NCBI GenBank assembly: GCA_964019055.1
Contig: OZ025208.1
Coordinates: 14,514,097-14,578,096 of the forward strand
DNA: 64,000 nt
Source of the DNA: Anthopleura xanthogrammica
Taxonomy: Eukaryota > Cnidaria > Anthozoa > Actiniaria > Actiniidae
Direction: 5' to 3'
Shown: in pieces, positions 12,771 to 43,400 of the stretch
How positions within the stretch are numbered: the first letter of the stretch is position 1
How the letters are laid out: every line of letters begins with the position of its first letter
Made by a program: the position numbers and the translations under genes
Notes under the pieces: generated by a model
Database searches by the model: none
What the model was told of the DNA's origin: nothing
The model's input: the letters and a program-made list of their open reading frames with translations, nothing else

Positions 12771-14619
12771 TTCCCTCCGTCCCACGTCCTTAAAGCATCG
12801 ATACACAGGCTAGTACTCCGTGGAGTACCATACGTTATCACATGTTTAGATCGTACATGACATACAAGCAAAATATTTAAACTTTGGAGCGTAAAGTTCC
12901 AGAATTATTATATTTTTGTTCGACAAACTGAAAAAAAACAAAATCATATATTTATAATAATATAAAGTAGCGACTGTGTCGCATTTTCATTGGGTGTTTA
13001 AAAAACGCGTGTAAAAAACGTGCTACCCAGAATTCTTTTGGGTCGCTTGTCACGTGATGCTCATCACGTGGTCTGGTTTCCCCACGGAGAGGTTTTACGC
13101 GCGGGTCGTTGGTTGTTCGAAGTTTCTTGAATGCTGTACATAAAAAATGACGTTAATATTGAATCATATAGGAATAAAGAATAAATGAAAAGGATCACAC
13201 TGAGAGAAATATATTTTGCTGAGATCCTATTGTTTGTAATTATAGCCCAGATGTAAATATCTTGAATAGCATTATTAATATCTTCAGATGTTGCAAAAAT
13301 GTGCTCTAAGATATTTTTGTGATGTATTATTTACAATAAAAATATGTTTGATTATATGTGTGTGTGGCTGCCTTTCTTTATTTCTCTCGTTTTCTCTTTC
13401 TCTTTCTTGGTTTTACTGCGGTCTCTTCCTCTAACTTTTACTAAAAAAAAACTTTTGTTGAACACTTAGACTGTCCATTTTAGTCATGATTTATTATGAT
13501 TGTCTACAGAATTGAAAAGAGATTCGTGAGAGCACTTCCCTCTTGATGTCTGTCTTTATTTTTCTTCACCTCTCGGCTTTTAAGTAAAGTTAACTTATTT
13601 GAACTTGAATTTCTTTCGTTTTCTTTCTCTCTCTTTGTTTGGTCTTGACATACAAGCTATCCCTTTTGTGACATCACTGAGCTAACTGGTGGTGCACACA
13701 CAATTAATTATATCAACCAAAAGCCTTGTCAGGTCTAATACAGGTGGTGGTATTAGTACCATAACTACCATCGCATTCAATATCCTAACCATTTCATGGT
13801 ATAACCAAATACGTGTCGACTAATTATTTAAATGAACCTTAGTTATGATCCCCCAGTGTGTAACCACCCGCGTTTTATAACTTACAGACAGTAGATCATA
13901 CGACCTCCTGCGGCCAATTCATAGACACGTGCATGCTCTTTAAGAAATCCTCCGGCTAGTCACGTTTGGATTTCACATGGTACTGCCACGCCGGCATTCT
14001 TATTTGAACCCAGAAAACCGATCATAGATAGCGCTCGTGAGATCACTGCTTATCCAATCAGAATTCTCGAACACCGTACGGTCACGGCACGTTTTATCTC
14101 CGTGAGTTTCCACGATGAAATTTGTTCTAAGAACGACAAATTTTCTTGACAAAGAAAAGATACCAGAAAGCCAATTGAGTGTTAGGCCAATATGACGTCA
14201 CCACCCTTCGACTCGTCTCAGCAGGGGAGCAACCTTGGGAACATGACCTACCTGATAAACATTGTCAATGATATGATGAATACATTATGACAAATGAAGG
14301 AAAATATATGAACTTTTTCCTAAAAATGGGAACAAAATCTGTTAGCTTTTGCCCATCAAGGCCCATGGCTGAAATTTTGAATAAGAATATGGAAGTCTTG
14401 CTCTTCGGAAGTAGAATAGTGGAAGCGAGGAAAACTGGAAACCTATAAATAATTCCTGTATAAAGTCAATTAAAGAAACAAATGTCTTCATATTTCTCTC
14501 CCTTGTTATTATATTTCGAGTTTTTCAATATTTTCAAGCAAACCACTGAAAATTTCGTCGAAAGTTTAATGGATTCCGTGACTTTTGCGTGATGTGACAT
14601 TCTGGCGTGACATATTGTG

Positions 14620-14631
14620 TTGGCGGGAAAA
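14620..14631 (+). promoter_or_regulatory. E2F-type site upstream of XRCC5
   Basis: TTGGCGGGAAAA matches the classical E2F consensus TTTSGCGCSAAA/TTGGCGGGAAA and lies 53 bp before the XRCC5 ATG. The role is inferred from sequence only. Confidence 0.6.
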
Positions 14632-14683
14632 CGGCTCAAGTTCGATCTTGCCCGTGTGACGTAAGAATTTTCGAACTTCCAAA

Positions 14684-32924
<18,241 letters not shown>

Positions 32925-33109
32925 CCTCGGACTACAACAAATGGTCTTCAACTTGGCAATGTGATTGTCGCACTCATGAAAAAAAAATATACATATATGT
33001 TAGAAATGTTTTCACTTTTAGGATAAATACATAAAAAAGATGTAATAATGCACAGAACAAATCGAAGTGGTTTTCATTCCTTTTGAGGGTTATTTTCACA
33101 AGCAAAGAT

Positions 33110-33115
33110 AATAAA
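33110..33115 (+). terminator. Likely XRCC5 polyadenylation signal
   Basis: AATAAA 186 bp after the XRCC5 stop codon and 179 bp before the ZWILCH ATG, leaving a very short intergenic space. Confidence 0.55.
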
Positions 33116-33216
33116 AATCTAAACTTCTAGAGAAGTAACTGTCGTTGGGTTACCTGTGTAAAGCGGGTTTGGTGGAAGCCTAGGGATACTCCCATAATGC
33201 AAAGCAAGCAGTCCAA

Positions 33217-33226
33217 GCGCGGGAAA
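33217..33226 (+). promoter_or_regulatory. E2F-type site upstream of ZWILCH
   Basis: GCGCGGGAAA (reverse complement TTTCCCGCGC) fits the E2F consensus and lies 68 bp before the ZWILCH ATG, as would suit a gene expressed around mitosis. Confidence 0.6.
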
Positions 33227-33293
33227 TTTATTCCGGTTCAGTTGTTCGACTTGTGAACATTTCGTACATTTTTGTACAAAAAAGGTTCAAAAA

Positions 33294-35342
33294 ATGATAG
33301 AAAAATTCATAGAAGCTGCAAAAAAGCTTTCTTGTGTCCTCAGAGAACTCCTAGAAGAAAAATATGAAGACGATAAATGCCCTGTCGCTCTGTTTGAACC
33401 GGATGAAGACGAACAAGAACAAGTTGACAGCCATCTTTATCAGATAACATTCATCCCTCCAAGAACTAAACACCCTCTTAGACACATCGCCACCAGCTCT
33501 GAGAATGGTTTCTTCCTGTTAGGGAAAGCGATATTAGAAAGTGAATATAACGAAGATGGTGAAAATGAGATCAAAGTTTCACTGGTTGAAGTATCAAGGC
33601 GTAGAGTTGAGCGAGTGTTGGTTGGCACTCCAATATCTCAAGAAGTTATCTACCTCAATGGCAGTGAACCTCTGCATCAAGGAAGCAGTTCCTCCACCTC
33701 AAGCCGTAGCTCAATGTCCAAAAGTCAGAGCTGTGTTTATGATTGGAATGTAACCAATGTCATCGCTCTCCAGGCTATATCTCTTCAGAAAACAAGGTAT
33801 CTTATTTCACTCTTTGATTACTGTCTAGCAAATAGCTTGTTAGATGGTGTTGACAACATCCCAATCTGGGTTTCAGTGGATGAGAAAAACCCAAGATCAG
33901 TTACGTATATGGCAACCTTAACAAACAGCTCCTCCACAGAACGAAAGTATATGAACCATGTTATAGTGTCATGTAAAGGACCTTTCAAGAAACCAGAAGA
34001 CATCCCAAATATGACCCAAATGAAAACCTGGCACAACCCCAGAGCCCTGGGGTCACTTGTTGAAAACACTAGCCATGCCTATGCCTTGTATGAACTATTA
34101 GGGATTTCACAGTCTCATGAAGTTGATGAAGAAGATCAGAAAAGCCTGGCTTATGTGGAATTCACTTGGAAAAACATAAATAGTGTTCTACAACCCCCAC
34201 CACTAACATCGGATTGTGTACTACATATCCAAAGCTTTCCAGGAACTATGCAGCTCTCAGCCCTGTCGCTTACCATGGAGGTTAACAAACTGTGTTCTTT
34301 CCTTGACTTGATTGCTGATGCAGAACAGCCTTGGCCAGATTTAAGTTCAGAAGATGCTGAAGATGTACACAGCAAAATGGAGAAGGTCTTAGAAAGTCTA
34401 AATGCAGGAGAGCTGTACCAAGAGACTGCTCCTCAGCCTGATGATGACAATGACACAAGCAATGTCTTCTCTCCACTTGCACAACTATCCCATCAAGATT
34501 TCACTCTGAGAAAGGATATTGATTTCACTGAGAGTTTGTGGCTGGTCTTGAAAGAGTCTGTAGACCTTGATGACCTTACCTCGAGTCTCCAAGTAGCACT
34601 GTTTGCCCTTCTAAATGGCACTTGTCAGCCTGTTATACATACTGCAAATAAGACAACCTTGGCTGTGTTTATCAGAGAGCTCCTGAAGTCTGAGACAAAT
34701 GAACAGAAGTATAAACTGAGGCTCAAGGTTGAGAAGATGCTGCGGAATGAGACAGCATTAAAATGCCTTGTTGAAATTGGTGCAGAAAAACTGATGAGAG
34801 ATCATACAAATTACTTCTTGTCAGAGGAACTTGTGACCCAAGATCAACTGAGTTATTATGTGGACGGCAATGTTACCTTAGCAGAACGGGTTACCAGGGT
34901 ATCAAAGCTTCACAATGTCTTGGATTTGATCCTTACCACCAAATGTGTAGTCAACACAGGTTATACAAACTTGCAGTTTCTAACTCAAGCAGCTCTCTCT
35001 TACTATGAAAATAATGATTCTTGTAATCATCCATTGTTCTCGCTTTCTCTCCCTGCGTATGGTGCTTCATCTACTTCAGTTGTGAAGAACATCATCTCAA
35101 CTCACCAACCATCTGTGTGGTGCCTGGCACTGACATCATCTTCCAAGAAAGGAACATTGACTTCCATCGTGCAATTGAGTACTGAGTCTCCTATGAATAA
35201 GTTGCCTGATTTTGATGTCGATGAATCACAATTTAATGAAAAGGAAGACTTGGCCATCTGTGGAACACTCAAGAGTAAGATTCCTTACTACTTGTCCTTT
35301 GCACAGCAAACCATGGTTCCATTAATACCAAGCCAGTATTGA
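33294..35342 (+). CDS. ZWILCH: Protein zwilch homologue (RZZ complex), single exon
   Basis: Kinetochore component of the Rod-Zw10-Zwilch complex, which recruits dynein and Mad1-Mad2 to unattached kinetochores in the spindle checkpoint. The 682-residue ORF starts at an ATG after an AAAAA context and stops at TGA 35340-35342. Recognition rests on several blocks in family order: IPIWVSVDEKNPRSVTYMATL with HVIVSCKG; LAYVEFTWKNINSVLQPPPL; RKDIDFTESLWLVLKES, LTSSLQVALFALLNG and PVIHTANKTTLAVFIREL; then LVEIGAEKLMRDHTNYFLSEELV and VTRVSKLHNVLDLIL. It is somewhat longer than human ZWILCH (about 590 aa), mainly in a Ser-rich stretch near residues 130-145 and an acidic linker near 385-395. It has no introns, unlike its neighbours; retroposition or intron loss are the two explanations. 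Confidence 0.9.
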   Translation: MIEKFIEAAKKLSCVLRELLEEKYEDDKCPVALFEPDEDEQEQVDSHLYQITFIPPRTKHPLRHIATSSENGFFLLGKAILESEYNEDGENEIKVSLVEVSRRRVERVLVGTPISQEVIYLNGSEPLHQGSSSSTSSRSSMSKSQSCVYDWNVTNVIALQAISLQKTRYLISLFDYCLANSLLDGVDNIPIWVSVDEKNPRSVTYMATLTNSSSTERKYMNHVIVSCKGPFKKPEDIPNMTQMKTWHNPRALGSLVENTSHAYALYELLGISQSHEVDEEDQKSLAYVEFTWKNINSVLQPPPLTSDCVLHIQSFPGTMQLSALSLTMEVNKLCSFLDLIADAEQPWPDLSSEDAEDVHSKMEKVLESLNAGELYQETAPQPDDDNDTSNVFSPLAQLSHQDFTLRKDIDFTESLWLVLKESVDLDDLTSSLQVALFALLNGTCQPVIHTANKTTLAVFIRELLKSETNEQKYKLRLKVEKMLRNETALKCLVEIGAEKLMRDHTNYFLSEELVTQDQLSYYVDGNVTLAERVTRVSKLHNVLDLILTTKCVVNTGYTNLQFLTQAALSYYENNDSCNHPLFSLSLPAYGASSTSVVKNIISTHQPSVWCLALTSSSKKGTLTSIVQLSTESPMNKLPDFDVDESQFNEKEDLAICGTLKSKIPYYLSFAQQTMVPLIPSQY

Positions 35343-37233
35343 TAACAAGCCAATATCAAAGGCTGCTAGACAGGACTTTGTAAAGGGGGGGGGGGGGGGG
35401 GGCGGGGGTTCGTATTTGCCACTATATATTGTTATCACTAGCAAACATAAGCTTTAAGACACGCAAGCATACAGGAGATGCTTGTAATTGTGCTGCTAGT
35501 TAAAACTAGGCCTCAACAATAATATACCTAATCATTTGATTTGACACTTCAAATCACATTCCATTTCCAGGGCTTAAAATAACAGCCAGTCATTGGACAA
35601 TTTCTGGCCAGAATTGGAAATTGTCCAGTCAGATCTTTGCATTGCTGGTCATTTTGACCAATAATGAGGTGTGGCAATGCATGCTAAAATTAATTTGGCT
35701 GTTAATCATGACCGGCAAGTGACATGCCCTTATTTTAAGCCCTGATTTCCTTGAGTATCTTTTTCCTGAATTTTGTTGTTACTGGTATTACTCCAGATAA
35801 GTGACAACATTACTCTTGTGTTTAGTTATTGATATTAGTATCTTCAGGGGCATAGCGAAGAAGAAAAGGAGGAGTGATAAAAGATAAAACAATCTGGCTG
35901 TAGCAATAAAATATAATGGGATTTTATATACTGTCCAGAAGCATCTGAATAGTCTAACTAGTAATAAGTATCTGGGTGCCTATGAAATATTTACCTTTTT
36001 TGGGAGAATGGTGTTTCAGGAGGACACGAAATGGCAGCTTTTCAGATTGGTGCACCCTATTAAATTTTGTAAACTCTTGACTATTCCCCTGTACCTAGAT
36101 AAGGTATGGGTTTATTTTGTATCAGTTTTCTGTATACCTGATTACCATCAAAATCAGAAAAGGAAAATTAGTACAAATAAGAAATAGGAGGCTAATTATT
36201 TTTTATGGTAGTTATAAAATGTAAACAGGTGCCTGTGTCTCTGAAGAGCTTTTTCATTGGGGCCTTGTTTATTATCTTGAAGAAGCAAGTTATAATTGAA
36301 AAAGAAAAAATCTTGTTACAGCACTTCCCAATCACACTTGTGAATTGCCTTCTTGACAAATTACAGATTTGGTGGACGTCAATGAAAGTGTTTCCATTAC
36401 ATTGTTGGAAAACATAAAGTTATTAAGGCACGTGGAATATGAATGTTGTGGAAACGCCTTGATTGACAACCACCAAAACCAACTTTGTTGCGACAGAAAA
36501 TGGTATGATTTTATGCATGTGATTGGGAAGTGCTGTAAACAAAGTTCCAAACACTTTCAGTCATTAGTTAATATTAAAAATGAATTGAATTTGTCCGACC
36601 TTGTCTAGAGTTGCCTGGATCACAGAAATGAGAAACATGCTCTTTGACAGAAGCAAATTGGATGAGAAAACATGCCAGAAGTCCATAAATATTATTATTA
36701 TTATGCCACACCCATGAATTCTCAATAGAGATTTATCTTGAAAAAATTTTCCAGCATAAAAATGCCAAACTACTGAAGCCAACCATCAAAAAAATCATGG
36801 ATTTTTGCAAATTTCAGAAGTGGGGTTTATATCACTCATATTATTATGCTTTGGCTAATGAGTATTGTTTGGGGATATAGGGGCCAACCTCTCCCTTAGG
36901 CTTCTGCCGAGCTTCCTGATCAGTCTAATTCCTCCTTGGATAGCAGTGTCGGGGTCGAAATCTACAGCATAGCTGTAAATGCTTCGTACTGCCATACGAT
37001 GCTTCAGCAAGTTTTTAATCAATCAATCAAAAATAATTTCAAAAACCAGTCTGATGATTGGATTCCTGTGTATTGGTAACCGAGAGGGACTGGTAATAGT
37101 CACGAAAGATCGAAGCATCGGTATTTCAGCCGGAACTGAAAGTCATCGGGAACGACGAACAATCTGTACCGAAATATTCTCATTAATCGTGAAAAATCCT
37201 TTGATTTTAGAAGAGTATTGATACAATTGAACC
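35343..37233. other. Intergenic region ZWILCH-PDCL3
   Basis: Contains a poly-G tract (35384-35401), a possible ZWILCH polyadenylation signal AATAAA at 35905-35910, a palindromic repeat around 35575-35745 (ATTTCCAGGGCTTAAAATAA against TTATTTTAAGCCCTGATTTCC), and a MITE at 36316. No further gene seen. Confidence 0.6.
36316..36538. mobile_element. MITE family D (TTACAGCACTTCCCAATCAC ends), copy 1
   Basis: TTACAGCACTTCCCAATCAC at the left is exactly mirrored by GTGATTGGGAAGTGCTGTAA at the right. Internal TTTGGTGGACGTCAAT...GATTGACAACCACCAAA continues the inverted repeat. Copy 2 is in PDCL3 intron 1. Confidence 0.9.
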
Positions 37234-39944
37234 ATGCAGGATCCAAATGCAGACACAGAATGGAATGATGCTCTCAGGAGACACGGTATTCTTCCCGAGA
37301 AACCCAAGGAAGCAGAAGTGACAGAGGACGACATTGTTAACATGGTGGAAAAAACTATTCATGATAGATTCAAAGACACGAAACCTATAGAAGACATGAC
37401 TCTTGAGGAACTAGAAGAGATGGAAGACGAAGAAGACGAACGTGTTATGTTACAATACAGGTAATGAGATTTGAAGAAGTTTGGTTGAAAAATGACTTCT
37501 ACAATCATCGTAGGCGTGAACAAAGTTGTACTCAGTGGAGTGGCGTCGAAACTTGTAGAAATTTGAATACAAATTTTTCAGAATAACGTATATTTTTTTC
37601 AGTATTATCTTCAGAATTTTTCTAGGATTAGAAATAACAGATTTAGAGATGTGTTTTTTGGTTTGTTTTGTGTTAGCGTTGCTCTGGAACCCTCCACCCC
37701 TTGGTAGATTAATAAACGTAACCATATTTGGTCAAAATGATGCACGACTACGCAATGAATCATTGTGACTCACTGGATGTTCTGCTTTCGAACGAAAAGT
37801 TTTTTTACGGAGTTTTTGAGGGGCAGAAGTGGATTTTGGGAGGGGGAGGGGAAGGAAGGGCAGTGGGTTTTTTAAACGTTAAGGGGAACACAGGATACCC
37901 AATTTTAGACATCATGGCCTCTGAACAACCTCCTGCTCCCACTAAACCTTTGTAAATAGGATGTGAAAAAGAGAAATACCCTGAAAAGGCCATCTTTATT
38001 GGATGGGATGGGGAGGGTTATTAAAGTAACATATTTCCACTGCTTCTGTGTATTTTTGGGTGTAATTTTTCTCTGAAAAATAATATACAGAACTTTGAAT
38101 CTTGGTTGCCAGACACCTGCTTGCAGCACTTCCCAATCACGTGTGCAAAATAGTACAATTTGCTGTCATGATTGGTTTTGGTGGACATCAATCAAGGCGT
38201 TTCCACAACATTCCACTTGGCATGTGCCTGATAACTTTGTGTTTTCTGATACTGTCATGGAAATACTTTGATTTAATATTGACCACCAAAATCTTATTTT
38301 GCTGTGACAGCAATTTGTGCATGTGATAGATGCATCAAGAATTCTGCACTGCTGCTCAATGCGCATGCTCAGGGGATTAAAAAGTGGGATAATATTTTGT
38401 ATGATATGCAATTTTTCGGTATATTTGATTCAAAATTTGCTTAACGGTACGCGATCTTGAATATTTAGTGAAAATTGTACTTGACAAGAAAGATACAAAT
38501 GAAATATAATATATTTTACAAATTTGATCCCACTTTTTAATCCCCTGAGCATGCGCATTGAGCAGCAGCGCGGAATTCTTGATCAGTGTATTGGGAAGTG
38601 CCGTAATATGAACACCATGATATTATGGATCAACACGTTTGCTAGCAACCTGGCTATTAACAGGGTGTGACTGTACAGTTCCTTGGATGAATTTTATATC
38701 TCGTTTTATTAACTTTTCTTTCTTTTAAAGGAAACAAAGGTTGGCAGAGTTGAATGCTTATAAAAAAGCATCAGTTTTTGGTGATGTTAGAGAAATAACT
38801 GGTCAAGACTATGTCACAGAGGTTAATAAAGCTGGTGAAGGCATATGGGTCGTACTACATCTATACAAGACTGGGTATCCTTTGTAATAGTTTTTGTAAT
38901 ACTATTAAATATTCTATTAAGCTTTAATGTAACTGTACAAACAGATAGGATTAACATTGTGGTTTAGAAGTGGTCATTATAGGCCCCTATCCAGGACTTT
39001 TTGTGTGTGTGGGGGGGGGGGGGGGGGGGGGTGCATCCAAGGCCAAAGTGGACCAAATTGGTAACTAGTAACTCTAGTACCAGTAAATCTGTTTCCTCTC
39101 AGCTCCTTGAACTAGCTAGTCCCATAAATTCCATGACCCCTCTCTTCCCCTCCTCCCTCCCCTACCCCCTCCCCCTAAATAAAGTCTGCTCCCTTATAAC
39201 TTGATTTGGTTTACTTCCTTGACTTCCATTTCTCAGGGTTCCATTATGCACACTTATCAATCAATTTATATCCCAGTTGGCTAGAAAGTTTCCAGCTACA
39301 AAGTTTATAAAGAGTATATCGACACTATGTATACCAAACTATCCAGACAAAAATCTCCCTACGATATTTGTGTATCATAATGGAGACTTGAAGAAACAGT
39401 GGATAGGTCCTTTCTCATTTGGTGGAATGAACCTCAAGATTGATGGTAAGTATAAGTGTGCATGAAATTTATCACTGTTTCCACTGCTACACCTGATCAA
39501 GAAAACAGTCATGACATAAAAATCTGGCAATACACTGCCATTAATCAGAGTATGTATATTAAGGTACCAAGCAATTTGTTTGATTGACTGCAGTGTATTG
39601 GCTAATTTCCTTTGCAATGCAATGCCTAGTCTTGGAATCTAACCTGAGACCACAGAGGTGAGAGGCAAGTACACAACCAGATACCTTTTTGCCTGCAGAA
39701 AGACTCTCAGGAAAAAAAGGAAAAAAAGAGTTATAATGTTAGTGAAGATGATAATGCTTAGTGAGGCCATTGGTGATAATGTTGATTCCCTTTAATTCCA
39801 GTTTTAGAGTGGATGCTGTCTGAGGCTGGTGCTGTTGTGACAGACTTAGAAGAAGATCCAAGAAAGAAACATGAAATCCATGATGTTATGACATCTTCAA
39901 TAAGACAACGACCTGATGATTCTGATGATGATGATGATGATTAG
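37234..39944 (+). CDS. PDCL3: Phosducin-like protein 3
   Basis: Cytosolic thioredoxin-fold co-chaperone of the CCT/TRiC chaperonin. Exons 37234-37460, 38731-38874, 39237-39445, 39802-39944 (stop TAG 39942-39944) give 240 aa; human PDCL3 has 239. The start [21 protein letters not shown] is almost the vertebrate N-terminus. Residues about 50-75 hold the acidic [19 protein letters not shown] helix. The phosducin thioredoxin-like domain follows ([63 protein letters not shown]). The C-terminus is an acidic Asp-rich tail, as in the family. It has no thioredoxin CxxC motif, as expected. Intron 1 carries a nested MITE. Confidence 0.95.
38120..38606. mobile_element. MITE family D copy 2, interrupted by another foldback element
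   Basis: The outer ends TTGCAGCACTTCCCAATCAC and GTATTGGGAAGTGCCGTAA match the family D termini. A second palindromic element (38333-38585) is inserted near the right end. Its arms carry AATGCGCATGCTCAGGGGATTAAAAAGTGGGAT and the complement. PDCL3 intron 1. Confidence 0.85.
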
Positions 39945-39983
39945 GCTATGAACTATTTAACATTTGATTTTAATCTTTATTTC

Positions 39984-39989
39984 AATAAA
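39984..39989 (+). terminator. PDCL3 polyadenylation signal
   Basis: AATAAA 40 bp after the stop codon. Confidence 0.7.
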
Positions 39990-40024
39990 AAGCTAAAGAA
40001 AATAAATAAAAATAAAGAAAACTT

Positions 40025-40195
40025 CCAGCTGATCTGAAATAGTGACGTAGAAATGACGTCACTGCAAAATTGCGGTGTCATGCACCCTGCAAAAATTGAC
40101 TAAAAATCTAGATTTCCAGGAGAGGTTTTTGATATTTTTTATACAGTTACTACAATATTCATTCTTGAGTTGGAAAACAAAAATTATAAAGAAAT
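40025..40195. repeat. Interspersed repeat, family G, copy 2
   Basis: Same ordered blocks as 18200-18420, directly downstream of PDCL3. Confidence 0.7.
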
Positions 40196-40335
40196 AATGG
40201 TGTCATTCCCTTGAGTATTATTTCTTTGTCTAACACTTGAACGTGAGAAGACATGGATATGGAGACAACTCGAATCTTATTCTCAAGAGAATAACACGTG
40301 GCCTGAAATGGAAAACATTACACCCGACCCAATCT
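40195..40335. mobile_element. MITE family H, copy 1
   Basis: TGGTGTCATTCCCTTGAGTATTATTTCTTTGTC...TTCTCAAGAGAATAACACGTGG is a foldback. A relative at about 51015-51150 in RPN2 intron 17 runs in the opposite orientation (TGTGTCATTCTCTTGAGAATAAGATCC...GGGGAATGACACGTGG). Confidence 0.6.
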
Positions 40336-40493
40336 TTCTAACCTTCTATCTTGGGTTTCCTTTGCTTCGATTTTCAAGTCTTGGTCTTCCTGTGTAATTT
40401 TCCACTTAGTTCAGCTGGCGCGGCCCCATAGGTTGATTTATGTCACGTGTCCAGTTCTTTGTGCTTCCTCTCCCGACACGTCTCCCCTTCAAC

Positions 40494-43400
40494 ATGGCTG
40501 CACGAGGTTAGTAACTCCAAGAAAATCTCCTTTTTATCACTCTAAACCCTCATTTACATGATTATTAGCTGTCTACGAGACTTCTATGGCTCTTGCTTAA
40601 TATATATCCTAAAAATTAGGCTCGCAGGTTTGATTTTAGTTCGTCTGCACACGTGGAACAATGTGAAAAACGCTCATAATTTTTACCAATCGAATGCAAC
40701 AAAGACCGGCTTTTATTGCCCTTCCTCTTAAAATCTTTCAAAACTTAATCGATCTTTTATTCAAAGATAAAAATATAACTCTTTAGAGTTGCGTTTTCAA
40801 GGGATTTTCAGATCGGGGTAGGAGTTTAACCTGTAGTTGGAGCGAGTTGTTTTCACTCTTTGTTCTTGTTATGACTTCGAGCCATTCATCTTCTTCAAGT
40901 ACTCTAAATACAAAGACTGTAAAGTCTGATTATAAAGTGCATATTTATCTCAAAGATTTCCACCGTATGTGTTATTGTAATCCTTTTTGAGAAGATACAA
41001 TTTTTCTATGTTTTTCATATGCAATGAGCTTCTAACGTTTCTAAGTGACTATCTCTTCATCGTGGTAATCTAAATACCTCACAAGCGTTACTCCATTAAA
41101 GCACGGTGGAAAATCTTTTCAATATTAGTGTACGCCCATTAAATAAATTTAAAATAAAAAAGAAGTGCTTGATTTTTGTACACCACGGAATAAAGCAAAG
41201 CATTCCTTTGTTAACTTTATTATAAAAATAAAAAATCGTTTTTAGATTTTTTTTTTCAATGGCACTAGTCTTGATGAAATTCACCAGTAAGTGAGACTAA
41301 ATATCTCGGTCTTTTTGGTGATGCAGGACTTGTGCTAGATTAACTATCTCTCTCCACCAAGTCTTTTCTGTTACCATGAGAACGGCTTGACTAGATGTAG
41401 ATTATATTTATGACATATTAATGTTAGTTACATGATTATAGATTATATTTATAAAACAACAGTGTTTTGATAACACAGATAATTATTTAATAAACTTAAG
41501 AATTTTCAAACTCATCTCTAACAATTTCAAATATAGTAAGATATAATTATAATTTTCCCTGCTAGCATAGTCTATTTTCTTTTGGTATTAATTGAGGGGG
41601 ATAGACTCTGTCAATGTAGGATATTATATTTGCCGCGTATGTCAACATCCTCCATATGATCATGATAGCTGCTGTATCAAAATGCAAATGCTGTCAAAAT
41701 CCTCCATATGTGTTTGCACATTATGTGTTTCCAGATATCAGTTTTAAAACTCTTTTTCATTCCTCCATGATTTTGAACGTTAGTATATCAAAAGAAACAC
41801 TCTATGTGGGCAGAGTCTCCCTCCTCCCCACCTAAAGAAGATAGAGAAAGCAAGGAAGACATTGATCACAGAGAACTGTACTTGGAAAAAAATAATATTT
41901 TTCAAACAATCGCTTGAAATCGTGTTTTGATTGGCAGGTGTGAGTCTGGTACTGCTTTTGGCCTTGTTTGGCTTAAGCCAGGGATTATCAGCGTCCTCAG
42001 TACTTAGCTTACAAGACCAAACCAAGTTACGGAAAATCTTCCAAGATGCTGCCCCCTTCACTGACTTAGAAACTGCTCATTATGCTGTCAAAGGACTAAA
42101 GTTCTTCAAGTCTGAAATACCAACCAATCAGGTGAGGTTATAACTTGTTTTGATGTATAGCAATGCTTTATGTATTGTACAGCTGTCAGCCTTTGTCATT
42201 CATAGGCCAACCAGAGATGAATTAGCTGGTAAAACAATGCCACTTAGGAAGAGCTTTTGTGAAAATGGTTGGCATATTAACATCACAATGCTACTATTAG
42301 TAAACATGAAGTATCGCTATGGTACTGTACAGAACATCAACTGAGAAAAAATCTTGTACAAGGGAGAGAACAATGGTTTTGTTGAGAACTGAACTTGCAA
42401 CCTCAAGTTTGAGCTATGTAGCAGTGAGAGACAGCACTAAGGCAGTGTATGCCACCCATGGCACTCCTTTTATTAAATTATGAATTTCTTTTACAGGATT
42501 TGTGCAAGTTCGTCAAGGAAAAAGTTGATGTCAATGATATCAAGTCCATCTACCATGCATCATCTGTCAGCAAAACCCTTGGAAACTGCAATGTAATTAT
42601 GCCTTGATAATCAAAATTTAGAATTTATGCCACTTTACCACACCGATGTAGATGGAAAGCCTTACAAGTCTAGGACCCAATTACAAGGCAACCAATAGAT
42701 TGAATTGGAATTTGAAAACTGATTTTCGTGGAGGGAGGAAAACCAGAGAATCTGGCGAAAAACCCTTGAAGCACAGGAGAGAACCAACAAACAACTCTAC
42801 TCACATTCAATACCGAGTCTGGGTTGAACCCAGGTCACATTGGTGAGAGGCAAGCACTCTCACCGCTTAGCCAACTATGCTTTCCAATCATACTGCCTGC
42901 AGGATGCTCCATTTTTGATTTCTCGTTTTCACAGTTTTTCTTTTGTCTTACAAACAGCTAAAAACTTAAAAACAGAGACCACAAAACTGTGGAGTACCGG
43001 ATATTTAAAATTAAGTTTTGTAAAATTGTTAGTAGAATAAACATCTTATTTCCAATTTTTTCTTTGCAGCTTGCATTGAATGATGCAGAGAAGAAGCTGA
43101 ATGAAGCAATTGTTGAAGGTGCAGCAGCTAGTACAATCTTCTTTGCAGTGTCTTCCCTGAAGAATCTTGGAATGAAAGGTTGGTAGCTGTTACTGTTGTC
43201 ACCTAAGACTGGTAATGTGGGCAACTTATTCTACAACAGATTTCACATGACTATGAAATGGCATGGCACAGAACATCTCTTGAACCAGTAACGACATGAG
43301 AGATCAATGTTCAGCCAATGAAAATAATCAGGCATACTGCTGCCAAGATCATGGCGCATCTGTATCATTTTTTTTTCACAGTTCTACCAAAAATTTGCTG

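Larger units (their letters stand above)
10184..14619. other. Intergenic region between FGF and XRCC5
   Basis: No supported gene. It holds several foldback or MITE elements (listed separately), a possible polyadenylation signal AATAAA at 10776-10781, and pyrimidine-rich sequence near 13370-13650. ORFs here lie inside palindromic repeats. Confidence 0.6.
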
